From: Bidens hawaiensis
Taxonomy: Eukaryota > Streptophyta > Magnoliopsida > Asterales > Asteraceae
Direction of reading: 5' to 3'
DNA: 64,000 nt
Assembly: GCA_021521415.1 (NCBI GenBank)
Contig: JAIQDT010001101.1
Location: 496,001 to 560,000 of the forward strand
Made by a program: the position numbers and the translations under genes. Position 1 is the first letter of the stretch, and each line of letters opens with the position of its first letter. Below the pieces are notes generated by a model. The model was not told the DNA's origin. It saw nothing but the letters and a program-made list of their open reading frames with translations, and searched no databases. Positions 34,609 to 45,689 of the stretch are shown in pieces.

Positions 34609-35388
34609 CAGGGCCGGCCCAATAGTATAGGAAACTAAAGCCCTAGCTTTAGGCCCTCAAAATTTTGAGGCCCCATTTTTTTTAAATCTTTTCACCTTAA
34701 ATGTTTATATTAATATGTACTTTGTAACTTTACCAAATAACCATTTGATTATATTAACCAGTGCGCAGTGCAGTGTTATGCTCACTCCAATTTTTCCACG
34801 GAGGCCCAGGTTCGAGTCATACATATCATCCCGTTTATCCTCAGTTTGTAACAAATTTCCCTTGGGATGTAATATATTTTCCTACTACTACTTGTTCAAT
34901 ATTTGATTAGAATCCTTTAGAATACGTAACGTGATTAGAACACATATTCTTCATTCAAATTTTCTTATGTTATATTATTTTTTTATTTATGTTATACATC
35001 ATCGGCCCTCACAATATACAATCAAACGACATTCATGAGTCAAGGTTTCGAAAGTTAAATTGTTTTCATCCATCTTTCACGATTTAAGGTTTCGTTTTCA
35101 TGATTCAAGATTTCTACTTAGTTGATTATTTATGTATTTTTTTCTCCTTTGTTAAATCCACTAAGTTCAGTTGCTTTATGTTAAAATTATAATTATTTGT
35201 CTTATAGTGGCCGATTTTGAATTGGAGTAGCTAAAACAACGTCTCATATAAATTCTTATTACTTAATTTGATCATGTTTCGACGTGTTATGATCGAAAGC
35301 ACCAAAAAAATTATATATTTTAATTGGAAAAAAATGCCCCATATATTTTAACTCTCTTTAGGCCACCAAAAAGGTTGGGCCGCCACTG
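34609..35388. mobile_element. hAT-type non-autonomous element, 780 bp, 8-bp target duplication
   Basis: Left end CAGGGCCGGCCCAAT; right end in complement CAGTGGCGGCCCAACC. ATCAACTA flanks both sides (34601-34608 and 35389-35396). Just inside both ends are AGGCC-type words (TTAGGCCCTC / TTTAGGCCACC). A B-box-like CCCAGGTTCGAGTC occurs at 34807. There is no transposase ORF. The intact duplication and TIRs suggest a fairly recent insertion. Confidence 0.88.
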
Positions 35389-35396
35389 ATCAACTA

Positions 35397-36024
35397 CTAT
35401 ATAGCTAGTATGAGATGGAATGAGATAAAGAAACTAAGCAGGAATTTTTCTAATCAGAATTGGTTCCTACAAGTTTGGTACAATAGCTTGTCAGCTTAAT
35501 TAACTGTTGTAGAACGGATATGGTGGTACTAGATAATTTTGTGTGGCCGGAATTTTGGCCACAATTTCGAAATCGTTGTCTGGGTAGCCCCCGGAAAAGG
35601 ATGGAAAATGGTGGGTGAGAGGTAGGGACAGAGTCGACCCTGTGGTAGGGCAAACCAGACAACCGACCGAGGCATGTAATTTTTGAGGGCCATGGCCGAC
35701 CCTATGGTAGGGCAAGATGATGGGTGAGAGACTGAGAGGTAGGGGCAGGGCCGGTCCTATACAATAACTAGTTAATAATGAAGATTTATGAATTATAAAT
35801 TGATATTTTGATATAAGATATAATCGAAATTACCTATAACTTATTAAAATGAAATAAGAGAAACATGAAAAGGAATTCTGGACCCACATAATTATGACAC
35901 GTGGTGTAATCAATTACTTATTTATTATGTATAGATTTTTGTAATATACGTAGTCTCTTATGTGTAAAAAGGTTAAAATACTCCAATTTTTAATGGAAGA
36001 AATAGTCGATATATAAAACTGGAG
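35397..36024. other. Spacer with a partial hAT-like end
   Basis: GCAGGGCCGGTCC at 35744 resembles the left end of the neighbouring hAT element but no right end follows. The stretch 35590-35750 repeats GGTGGGTGAGAG and GGTAGGGCAA words (two short direct repeats). No gene. Confidence 0.5.
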
Positions 36025-38020
36025 TTTGTGGTGCAAACGAGCCGAGCTGCTCGTGACCTACTCGAGATCGGCTCGTGAAAAATCATGATCGAGCCGAGCT
36101 TAAACAAACGCTCAAGCCTGAGCCTAAAAGTAATCTCGTTTAATAAACGAGCCCGAGCTTCACTTATCGAGCTCGAGTCGACTCGCGAGCCTAACGGATC
36201 TATCATTAACATAATTTCTATAATATATATATATAAATATTTATTAATTATTAATTAGTTTATTTAATATTATGAAAAAATAACTAACTTATATATACTA
36301 GTTTTTATTCCTCGTATTAAGCGGTTGTTTTACATTATTCGTATTTAATATTTATATATTTTTTTGAATTTTAATTTTAGTTATTGTAAATAAGTTAATA
36401 ATATACTTAAGATTAGATGATGAAAGGGCCACAACCAAATGAAATGTTATTACCCGGTTTAAAAGCTATTTAGGTTTGGTGAAACCCAAGACCCTTTTAA
36501 TTTTTTACTATAAAATTGTTTCTTAATTATAAATAATATTTTTTTTTAAAAAATCGGATACTAATTTTTAGTATATCCCTATTTTATAGAATTTTTATAC
36601 CAAATATTTGGTGAGATTAATTTTTAATTTAATGAGATTTTATCTCGTTTAAGGGTTATCTGGGTTTGGTGATACTCATACCCGTGAATTCGGGTCAAAT
36701 GCATAAAAAACCTGCATTTACATATACAACAATTTTGTAGCTTGAGAGAATGTAGGAAGGTTTCGTTTATATATATTTAAGATAAGATATCATCTTATAT
36801 ATAAAACTAGTTTTTATCCCCCGTATTACGGGGGTTATTTTATATTATATGTTTTTAATATTTATCTATTTTTTGAATTTTTATTTTTTTATTGTATGAA
36901 AGTTAATAATATACTTATGGTTTGATATTAAGTTGTTTCACAAATAAATGAGATATTATAACCCGGTTTAAAAACTATATGAGTTTGATGAGATCCAAGA
37001 CCCGTTTATTTTTTTACTATAAAATTGGTTTTTTATTACTAAATAATATATATTTTTTAAAAATAAATCAAATATTAATTTTTAGTATATTCCTACTTTA
37101 TAGGATTTTTGTATCAAATATTTGGTGAGATTAGTTTTTTAATTTAATGAGATCTTATAACCCGTTTAAGAAATATCTAGGTGTATTAAGACCTAAACCC
37201 GTGAATTCGGGTCAAATGAATGAGAAGCCTTCATTTAAAAATCAAGCAAATCTGGTGACTCCAAAAAAAGGGGAGCGACCACATCACGACACGTAGGATT
37301 TTTATATTTTCGTTTATATATCCCGTATTACGGAGGTTGTTTTATATTATTTGTTTTTAATATTTATTTTTTGAATTTTCATTTTTTTTACTGTATGAAA
37401 GTTAATAATTTACTTGTAGTTTGATGATAAATTGTTTCACAAATAAATGAGATGTTATAACCCGGTTTAAAAGCTATATGAGTATGATGAGACCCAAGAC
37501 CCGTTTATTTTTTTTTACTATAACTCGGTTTTTTAATTATAAATTATATATATATATCTTTTTAAAATAAATCATACGTTAATTTTTAATATATCCTATT
37601 TTATAGGATTTTCACATCAATAATTTGGTAAGATTCAGTTTTTAATTTAATGAGATGTTATAACCCGTTTAAGGAATATATGGGTTTGGTAAGACCCATA
37701 CCCGTGAATTCGGGTCAAATGCATGAGAAGCCTCCATTTAAAAATCAAGTAAATCTGGTGACTCCAAAAAAGAGGAAGCGACCACATCGCGACACCTAAG
37801 ATTTTTGGGTTTTTGTTTATATATATTATAGATTATAATTGAAAACAATATATAAAAAATAATTATAAATATATCAAAATAAATTAAGAAATCAAATAGT
37901 AAACGAGCCGAGCTTACGCTTTAGAAATACAGATCGAAACGGGCCGAGCTCAAGCTCTATGTAAGTTAAACGAGCTTGGCTCGAGCCTAGTCTCGGGCTC
38001 GGCTCGTTTGCACCGCTACC
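36025..38020. mobile_element. GAGCTCGGCTCG-type inverted-repeat element with a repeat trimer inside
   Basis: Left end GTGCAAACGAGCCGAGC (about 36027); right end GCTCGGCTCGTTTGCAC (about 38003-38019), exact complements over 17 bases. The GAGCC/GAGCTC-rich arms cover about 36025-36210 and 37900-38020. The centre (36298-37825) is three tandem copies of a ~507-bp AT-rich repeat, an apparent secondary insertion. Related GAGCTCG-rich fragments occur at 25465-25620 and 46850-46930. Superfamily unknown. Confidence 0.6.
36298..37825 (+). repeat. Three tandem copies of a ~507-bp repeat
   Basis: Units start near 36298, 36806 and 37313. Each has a CCCGTATTACGG-type hairpin at its head (best in unit B: CCCCCGTATTACGGGGG), then ATTATATG/ATTATTTG, AACCCGGTTTAAAA, CAAGACCCGTTTATT, TTAGTATATCC, and the palindromic CCCGTGAATTCGGG. 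Units B and C end with a CGACCACATC(A/G)CGACAC block. Two inverted copies lie at 7150-7990. Satellite-like or tandem MITE; no ORF. Confidence 0.8.
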
Positions 38021-38571
38021 TGCAGTTAATTGAAACCATAATGAAAATATTGTGACCGAAAAACCAATTAGATGGGTTTCTGTTGCACGCCAAGTCATTT
38101 CTTGATCTTCAAATGTGGCAATAAGAAGTCATCCTACAATATCCTCTTGTGTGAGATAATTGCTGATGGCTTATTTCGGCAACCGACTGGGAGTATGAGT
38201 TTGGGGACGGTAAGTTGCACCATATAAGGGACACTGATGCAAAATTGCGTAAGTGGTCCATCGATTCTGGCAAACTCAACAGTGAACACAGAACATTTTT
38301 CGTATTGTCGATCAGTACCTACTTTGAACACACCCTTAAATCGTTTTGACAACAAAAACATGATCAACCAACCATACATTGCAAGAACCCTATCATCAAC
38401 GGCAGCATAACCCAACCATAATTCGACATTAAACAACCAACAACCCATTTGCCCCTAACTTATACAAGGCTCCTAACATAGTCAACAAACCTTTCTCAAC
38501 TTCAAAAGATTTTCACTATACATACTGGTCTCTTCCAACACACGGGTCGCCTTATTTCACCATAAATATCA

Positions 38572-41155
38572 CTACACAAACGAATCCAGATACCCATACC
38601 TATGCCGTTTGTTGAACTGCAACAGGCTAGCATAAGTCCGGTCCCACACGCCAACATAAAGCGTTTCATCATCGGGACTAAGAGACACGCCAGATATTTC
38701 GCCAAAGAAATCAATTTCTTGTCTTTTCTCATAGTTTAAGTTGGTGTTGTAGACATGAACAAAATCTGCAGGCTCTGCAACCACCAAGAACTGCCCGTCT
38801 GATGAAAAACGAACTGACCGAACTGCCCCCATGTTGCCTTTAAGAACAGAAACCGGTTCTGAAAGGTTTCTTACATCCCATACTCTGCACGTCTTGTCTT
38901 GATTGCCTGTTGCAAAGATGTTGCCACCTGGATGCCACGCCGATGCAAATGAGTAGTCCAAGTGGCCTTCCACTGTGGCAACCGTCTGCCAAAGAAAAAT
39001 GATGTCATTATTTGAAAAAGAAATTATCAAAATAATATTATTGAAAGTTCTTGCCTTTCCACTTGTGGAGTCTACTAGCAATCCATGAAGATTATCACCG
39101 ACTACAGTTATGAGCTTGCGATCCGGGCTCAAAGATGTATGCTGTACAAAACGGGACGTTAATTTGGGTTGTGTTTTAACTCTAATGTGTCAAACGGGTT
39201 CGTTAAAAGATATAACCAAAAGAGAAATATCGGGTTAAAAGTCACCCCTAATGTATTCATATAAACAAAACTTTCTATATACTTTATTAGGAAAAAAAGG
39301 TTCACATTTCTATTACTGTAATTATAGAAGGGCATCTTAGTCTTTTTACACATACAGACTAAAACGTCTTTCTAAGAAAAACAGGTTGGTTAGAAGATTT
39401 AACAAAAAAGAAAACATCTGGTTGAAAGTCACCTTTAATGTATTCCATGTGCATAAAACTATCTATATCACTTTATTAGGGAAAAAAGTTCAAATTTTTA
39501 TTACTGTAATAAAAGAACGACATTTTAATCTTTTTACACAAAGGGAATAACATGCCCTTCTATTTAACGGAGTTAAAACATGGAGTTAACTGAAACAAGA
39601 ATGAAACTAATGAACTGAAAAGAACAAAAAAAGAAACTTTTGGACTATAAACAGTAATTTTTTACAAACCGCACGGACTAAAACCGTAGTTTACTCTTTT
39701 TTTTATACTCACTTTTTATGATCTTCTAAAGTGATTCAGTGTTTGCAGGTCAGCCAAACCCGGCCCAAACCAATTTGACCCGTGCTAAAAGTATCCATGT
39801 TTTGACCCGAACCCAAATTGACCAATCAGCCCAACCCACATGACCTGTACAATTTATGAAACTCACATTCACGGGCCAAGGAAAACGGAAATGATTCACA
39901 AGCTGAAAGCCATCCATATCATACTCTCTCAAACCACAATCGTTGTTCGAGGCCATAAAGTGCATTCCACCACTACAAAGTAACAATATTAATTAAAAAA
40001 AAGTCAACACACCAACAATAATACATCTTCTATTAAACATGTACATCATGATTCATAATTACCTTAAGCTATCATATATCTCTATAGCATTTGTAATAGC
40101 ATTATCTTCATAAGTTGTTCTTGTACAAAAACTTACCCCATGTTTATCCAATCTCTGCATAATTTAACAAAATCTATGAACGATCACTAAAATATTAAGA
40201 AAATTTTACTTTTTTGGCCGGGTACCCAAGTCTTGTATTATCAAATTACCTTACAAGCAAGCTCTCCTTGAAAGCCTCCTGCAACAAGAAACTCATCATT
40301 GACTGCGAGGGTACTGATCTGAGTTTGAGTGAAACCTTCTAACAAACTTCCAGCATGTTTCTGAGCCACAAAATGAATATCAGCACAGGAAAGTCTCAAT
40401 AACATTTAAAAATATATATATTAAAGTACCTCAGTAGGCGCCACATGTCCAGAAAAATTGAGGATTTCTGTTAAGTTTTGAGATAGTGATGACCAATGCA
40501 TGATCGAGTAGTTAGACATGAGGTATACATCATGCTTTGAAGTCGCCCATACAAGGTTCCTTAGCTGAAATAACACACACATTATTTTAATATCAATCTA
40601 CTTGAAAACAAAATCTTGAACAAAGAGAACGTTATAAACCTGAAAATGAAGGATTGTAGGCTTCACTGATCGTGTATTATGAAAGAACTCGTAGCAGTTT
40701 CCACCCTTTGACTTTTGTTTACATTTCTACACATAATAATAAAGTTGTCATGATACCAATAAGTGGAAAAGGTAGTCACGTTCACAAATACGAGTACAAT
40801 TATACCTTATCGACAGCTTCACCTGATAAGGGAATATTCTCATAGTTTCTATACTGTTCAAGCCGTGTACGTCTATAACTTTCTCTTGTTATATTCAATC
40901 TTTCCCATGGAATGCCTTGTATATCTTTCCCGGATCTTGCTTGAACCGAGGACGTATCCGTCACCTTCGTAAGCTACCAAACATTAAAACTTTGAAAATC
41001 GAGCATATTATATTATGCTACATTTAATAACCGAGAAAATGTGAAACTAGACTGACCATAGCATAATCATCAAGATTTTGATCTTCACCACCGTTTTCTT
41101 CTTCTTCTTCGTCCACTTCGTCTACAAAATCCGACATCTCCCCTTCTTCCGCCAT
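38572..41155 (-). CDS. WD40-repeat protein, similar to S. pombe C2A9.03
   Basis: A 432-aa beta-propeller protein. Coding exons: 41155-41057, 40973-40806, 40726-40640, 40564-40430, 40360-40250, 40154-40063, 39972-39867, 39141-39055, 38985-38572. A non-coding first exon ends at 41557 and exon 2 starts at 41181 in the leader. The first ATG after that acceptor (MAEEGEMSDFVDEVDEE) is taken as start; no upstream in-frame ATG was seen. The N-terminus is acidic (DEVDEEEEENGGED), then a conserved IPWERLNITRESYRRTRLEQ, then WD repeats (…SFASAWHPGGNIFATGNQD, CRVWDVRNL, GVSLSPDDETLYVGVWD). It matches the plant family annotated 'uncharacterized WD repeat-containing protein C2A9.03' (At1g78070/At1g36070). 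A scaffold role is inferred; partners are unknown. All introns are GT-AG except the last, which is GC-AG. Confidence 0.92.
38986..39054 (-). other. 69-nt GC-AG intron, in frame and stop-free
   Basis: The donor reads AAAG|GCAAGA and the acceptor TTTGGCAG|ACGG. GC-AG introns are about 1% of plant introns and need a strong flanking match, as seen here (AAG before, AAG after GC). Length is a multiple of three and the frame stays open, so retention would insert 23 residues between the two last exons. Confidence 0.85.
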
Positions 41156-41180
41156 GTAATCGATCTGATCAGCCTCGTTC

Positions 41181-41640
41181 TCTGCATCAAATCAATCCAA
41201 ATTTAACACCCCTTAACCTCCTAAAACAACCGAAAAAGAACTACGAAACAACTCTTTTAAAACCATAGAAACCGAAAACCCAACTCCAAAACAAAACCCC
41301 CAAGCTTAATTCAACAAAATTGCAATAAAAAACAAAACAATAAAGGGTATGATTCATTGAGGCATTTTAACAAACAGCTGGTGTGCATGTTAACTTACAA
41401 GCTAAAAACTCTTCCAAAACAGGTAAAACAAGACAAACAAACATGCAATCACAAGAAACCCACCTCACTGAACAAATTAAAGACATCTACAACATCAATT
41501 GACCATGAATTTGAAAACCCTAATGGTAAATCAAACAAAAGAGTGTGTGTTGGTACCTGATGTGAAGAGATTGGATGGATGAATATGCAGATGAATTAGT
41601 GTTACAGATGTTTGAAAGAAAAAGAAAGAGAAAGCCCCAC
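41181..41640 (-). other. 5' leader and first intron of the WD40 gene
   Basis: Donor at 41557|41556 (CATCAG|GTACCA) and acceptor before 41181 (TGATGCAG|AG). Exon 1 is pyrimidine-rich and non-coding (about 41558-41640). An intron in the leader is typical of broadly expressed plant genes. Confidence 0.6.
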
Positions 41641-43331
41641 AAACTCTATCTCCACATTAAACCCCATCTATCTATCTACTCTAAAATCAAGAACGGTGGA
41701 TTCATTTCACTTTTTTGAATACATATCACATTCTAATGTTTTGTAACATTATAATATTATATTGTACTAGACTAGATATGATATTGTATTGTGTTTTACT
41801 AAAGAAAAAATTGTCTACTACAAACTACATGAGCCCTTATAAATATCTTTTTATCCTAATCTAAAGTCTAATGTGAACAATATTTTTTAAGGTTATGTTA
41901 GTAATAATGATATTGGCTGGAACTTTTTAAAAAAAAAAAAATAGAAAGGAACTGGAATTTGAATCGAAAAGTAATCCGAAATTATAACTAATAATTTATT
42001 GCAATCCATCACGGAGACTATCGCCTATCAGTCATCACCGTCACCGTTGTTGTCACCTATAATACCACCACACCGTCAGCCTGCCACCACCTATCATATA
42101 AACTATGTGATATGAGATCATATTTTTTATAAAATAACTTGATGGGAATATTAAGATTTGTAAATCTGATAAAGATCATGAGATTATATGGAATAAAATG
42201 CCCTTAGCCACACTTCTATTTCAGTATTTTTGTGCTCTGATCTTAAATCAGTAATGAGATTCAAATGATAATAAAAAAATAAATAATAAATGGGTAGGGT
42301 AAGAACACATAGCATACTAAGTTATAAATAAAATTCTAAGTTACATGAAGTAAGCGTTTGAGATAAACAGATTTTCATGATCTCTCGGGTTTACCGCCAC
42401 CACCTGCTAATGTCTGCGTAAAACACAATTGTTTGCCATCGCAATTTGCATCACCACCAACAGTAGTGGTGGCGTTGGGGGGGGGGGGAGACGAGGTGGT
42501 AAAGTTGTGGCGGAAGAGGCTATGGGGGTGGCAACAATGGAGTGGGGCGATGATGGTGTGGAGTTGGAGATTTTAGTTATGTACATGAACTATGAGGTAA
42601 GTGTTGTATTTTTTAATTTTCAAAAATTAGTTAGATTAACTGTTTTGAGGCTCGACTCATTTACACCCCAACAATATTATTAAATATTTCAGTGTAACTT
42701 AACTCAAAAACAATCAACGCAATAATAACCAAGGGTGCCTAGAATTTGAATTTGAGTAGTATCTTTTAATTTTTTTGAGTCAAAAAATTTGGAATCTCAT
42801 TTTTAATGTGTATTGTTGACACTTTAACAGCTGAGTTTGAATTAATTTCATTTAAAGGAATTTGGTAATTCTTTCAAAATGTGAAGAAATTATACTAAAG
42901 TAATGGAATTTGACAACTAAACACCATCGCATATGCCAACGCTAACCTTGTTGCCGCCTCGATAGGGTACCAATGGCAAAGTAGGGCAGTGACAGATTGT
43001 AGTAGTGATAACAACAGTTATGGTTGTCGGGATAAGTGGCAACAACGATCGAGTGGGGTGACTAGTGTAAAGTTGGGGTGGGAGATGGTGGTTGGCCAAT
43101 TGGTGGGGTTGGCAGGGAATCAACAATGTGGCGGCAGTAGGGGTGGTCAGCATATAGGTGGTGGCCATACTGATATCTAATTTCCTTGTAATTGATTTGT
43201 CACTTCAATTCAAAATCGTTTCATAAATTTCAATTCCTTTTGAAAAAAAAAATCGATTTCAAGTCAAATTCATTCAAATTTCAATTTCTTTGACAAATTT
43301 CACTTCATTCAAAAAAATTATGAACTAAATG

Positions 43332-43366
<35 letters not shown>

Positions 43367-43372
43367 GGGGAT
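41641..43372. other. Upstream spacer with a G run and GGTGG-rich islands
   Basis: The first part is probably the WD40 promoter. A run of 12 G lies at 42477-42488. Two GC-richer islands (42460-42570 and 42930-43170) carry GGTGG/CAACAATGG words between AT-rich flanks with AATTTGAATTT/AAATTTCAATT words. This looks like a decayed inverted-repeat element, not a gene. An (AT)n tract is at 43334-43363. Confidence 0.45.
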
Positions 43373-43620
43373 GGATCTTGCGAGAAGTGGAGGTATAACT
43401 CCATTAATCCATAACTTCACTCCCTTTCTTATGAAGTTACACACATATATATATGTTGGTTGTATTTATGTCTTAATTACACATTCAAACCTACCTAAAA
43501 ACATATAAATGCACCGAGCCTACACACATACAAACATACATACACATATACAAACATACGTACCTACACACATACATATGCACCTACACAACGCACCTAC
43601 ACATAAGAAAGGGAGTGAAA

Positions 43621-45577
43621 TGTAACAACGTGAAAATTTCGAGTTCAAAGTATCAACTTTTCAAAGTCCAGGGGCTAAAATTGCCAAAATCCAAACTAGA
43701 GGGTTAAAAATGAAAATTTGGTTTTCCTGACCATCGCGCTACGCGATGAGTCAGAAGAGACTCTCATCGCGTACCGCGATGGGGTGTCTGACAATGAGTG
43801 ACATGTGTGCCACGTGGCACACGGTGGCACTATGTGCTGTCACGTGTCATCACGTGGCAACACTGCTGCCACGTGTCGCCACGTGAAGCGGCGCCTCAAC
43901 ACGTGGCAGGTCTACGCTGTGAGTCAGCAGACCTATATCGCGGTACGCGGTAGGTCTGCTAAGGAACCCATCGCGTACCGCGATGGGAGCCAATTTTTCG
44001 CCTATAAATAACAGCCATGGGATCTCATTCCAAGCATCCTAAAATCAGTTCTCTAACCTCTCTCTACAAATACCACTCTCTCTCTAAAAATCCTCGTAAA
44101 ACGTTCCACGACTTCCTCGTTAAGCGTGCCTCGAATCTTGTTTGTGTAACATCGTTTCCTCAAAGTTGTGCCACCCTCCACCCACATACCAAGAAGGTGT
44201 TGTTAATGGCAAGGAGTCTCGAGAGTCATGTCAACGAGTATTGAAAATTTGGCATTCTTCGATTTGCGTGTCGAGAAGATTAAAGCAGCGTTGGAGTGCT
44301 GCTCGAGTCCCTAGAATTTCTATACGCCACTTAAGGTTAGGCGTAATATCGAATTCAATATAATTTAATATTATATTCAAGGCTTAAGCCTTAAGTCGAG
44401 GATATACCCGATACCTCGATAAAAGAAAAGAAAAGAAAACATAACAAAGAAACGAATGAAAGTATGATTATAAATATTGTTGAATACGTATATATGTATG
44501 TAAGTATATATGTAAATATTCTTTGTTATGAAATATTATTTAATGAATAAAAAGTATTATTAAATAATAAAAGAAAAAGATTACGTTTCTTGGAGAAGAA
44601 GAAACGTCGGGTTTTTCATATAAACTAAGGTTTATAATTTACTTTTAAACTAAAGGTTTTCAAGTAAATAAGAATTGAACTAAAGGTTCAATCGAGGATT
44701 GAGATATAAGACTAAAGGTCTTAAGCCGGATCGTGTATCCGACTAACAAATATTTATACTCGTACTATAGGTGCGAGATAAATAAAGGGAAAGACCCTTG
44801 GACGGTGAGTGAAGCCGATCCTAAACAGACAAGGTGAATACGCCCCCAAACTTTTACTTAATTTAAAATGAGTCCAACTTGTTATGTGAAATTGTTTACA
44901 AGGAACTATGTGTTTCTAAAACCGTTATAAATAAAGGGTATAAACCTAGCCCTCAGGCTGTGGTATACGTATGTCTGGATCCTTACATAGGTGGTACTAT
45001 GCGATGTATGGGCATGATCGCACCACCCTTGGTCGTAGGACGCTCTCCTGCAGGGAGTACGGCCTTATATGTATATTTACGGGTACTTAACTAAGTCGAA
45101 CGCTGCGATGTTTGCTGAGGTGACCTAGCGTAGAGGCTCATATTTATAATGTGTTATTTGACTTTGTTATTCCTAAGCCACGTTGGGCCGAGGCAGGCGT
45201 AGTCTCGAGTGGTAATAAAGTAAAAGAAATATTCTTGCGTCAGCGTGTTCACCAGCATTCGTTGCTGACGTATTTTATTACATTTTGCAGGTGAACAAAG
45301 TTAGAGCTTGGAAATGACGAAGTATTAATATCCGATGGCTCGGATTCTTTTTGTATAAGTTTAACATGGTGGTTTGTAAAACATAAACAAGTAATCTTTT
45401 GTTAACAACTTTAAACGGGTATTTTATAATTCCCGTCTTTTGATTGTATATATAAATTACACTTTTGATCCTTCAAGTTTTATAAAGTCTTCCGCAAAAT
45501 AACACAACTCTGATTTATTTACAAACACGATACCAACTTATGGGTCACACTCCTAGACCCTAGATGGGGGTGTGACA
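43621..45577 (+). mobile_element. Solo LTR, 1957 bp, with TSD TGAAA
   Basis: Starts TGTAACAACGTG and ends GGGGGTGTGACA (ends TG...CA, inverted TGT(A/C)ACA). TGAAA flanks both sides (43616-43620 and 45578-45582). The TATA box CTATAAATA at 44002 gives the plus orientation and a U3 of about 380 bases. No internal domain, primer site or second LTR is present, so it is a recombination product. Its start and end match 5747 and 6143/10804 and less closely 60007-60964. Ty3/gypsy (perhaps Tekay-like) is a guess from LTR length and end sequence. Confidence 0.88.
43732..44010 (+). promoter_or_regulatory. LTR promoter: CGCG palindromes, six G-boxes and TATA
   Basis: Palindromes of the type CATCGCGTACCGCGATGG lie at 43732, 43765, 43935 and 43969. 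CACGTG occurs at 43811, 43841, 43851, 43870, 43880 and 43900, mostly as CCACGTGGC/ACACGTGGC, the bZIP/ABRE G-box. The TATA box follows at 44002. A transcript start near 44035 is expected. Confidence 0.65.
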
Positions 45578-45689
45578 TGAAATTAGGGATTAATGGAATT
45601 ACACCTTCACTTCTCGCACTTCTCACTGTAAAAGAACTTCTGAAATGTTCCAATACCTACACACACACATACACACACATATATATATA

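Larger units (their letters stand above)
43376..45627. mobile_element. Foldback MITE interrupted by a solo LTR
   Basis: The left arm (43376-43437) and the right arm (43604-43620 joined to 45583-45627) are inverted copies: the left complement reads CATAAGAAAGGGAGTGAAGT, ATGGATTAATGGAGTTA, CTCCACTTCTCGCA; the right reads CATAAGAAAGGGAGTGAAAT, GGGATTAATGGAATTA, CTTCACTTCTCGCA. The loop is rich in CATACATACACA. It sits next to an (AT)n tract. The LTR landed within the right arm. Confidence 0.8.

Noticed and set aside
38134..38448. Minus-strand ORF of 104 codons downstream of the WD40 stop
   Set aside because: Probably WD40 3' UTR; no domain, no splice link, and codon use is not convincing.
42429..43180. 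Gly- and Met-rich plus-strand ORFs and a possible glycine-rich protein gene
   Set aside because: They fall in GGTGG-rich islands of a decayed repeat and include a homopolymer of 12 G; no plausible splice structure.
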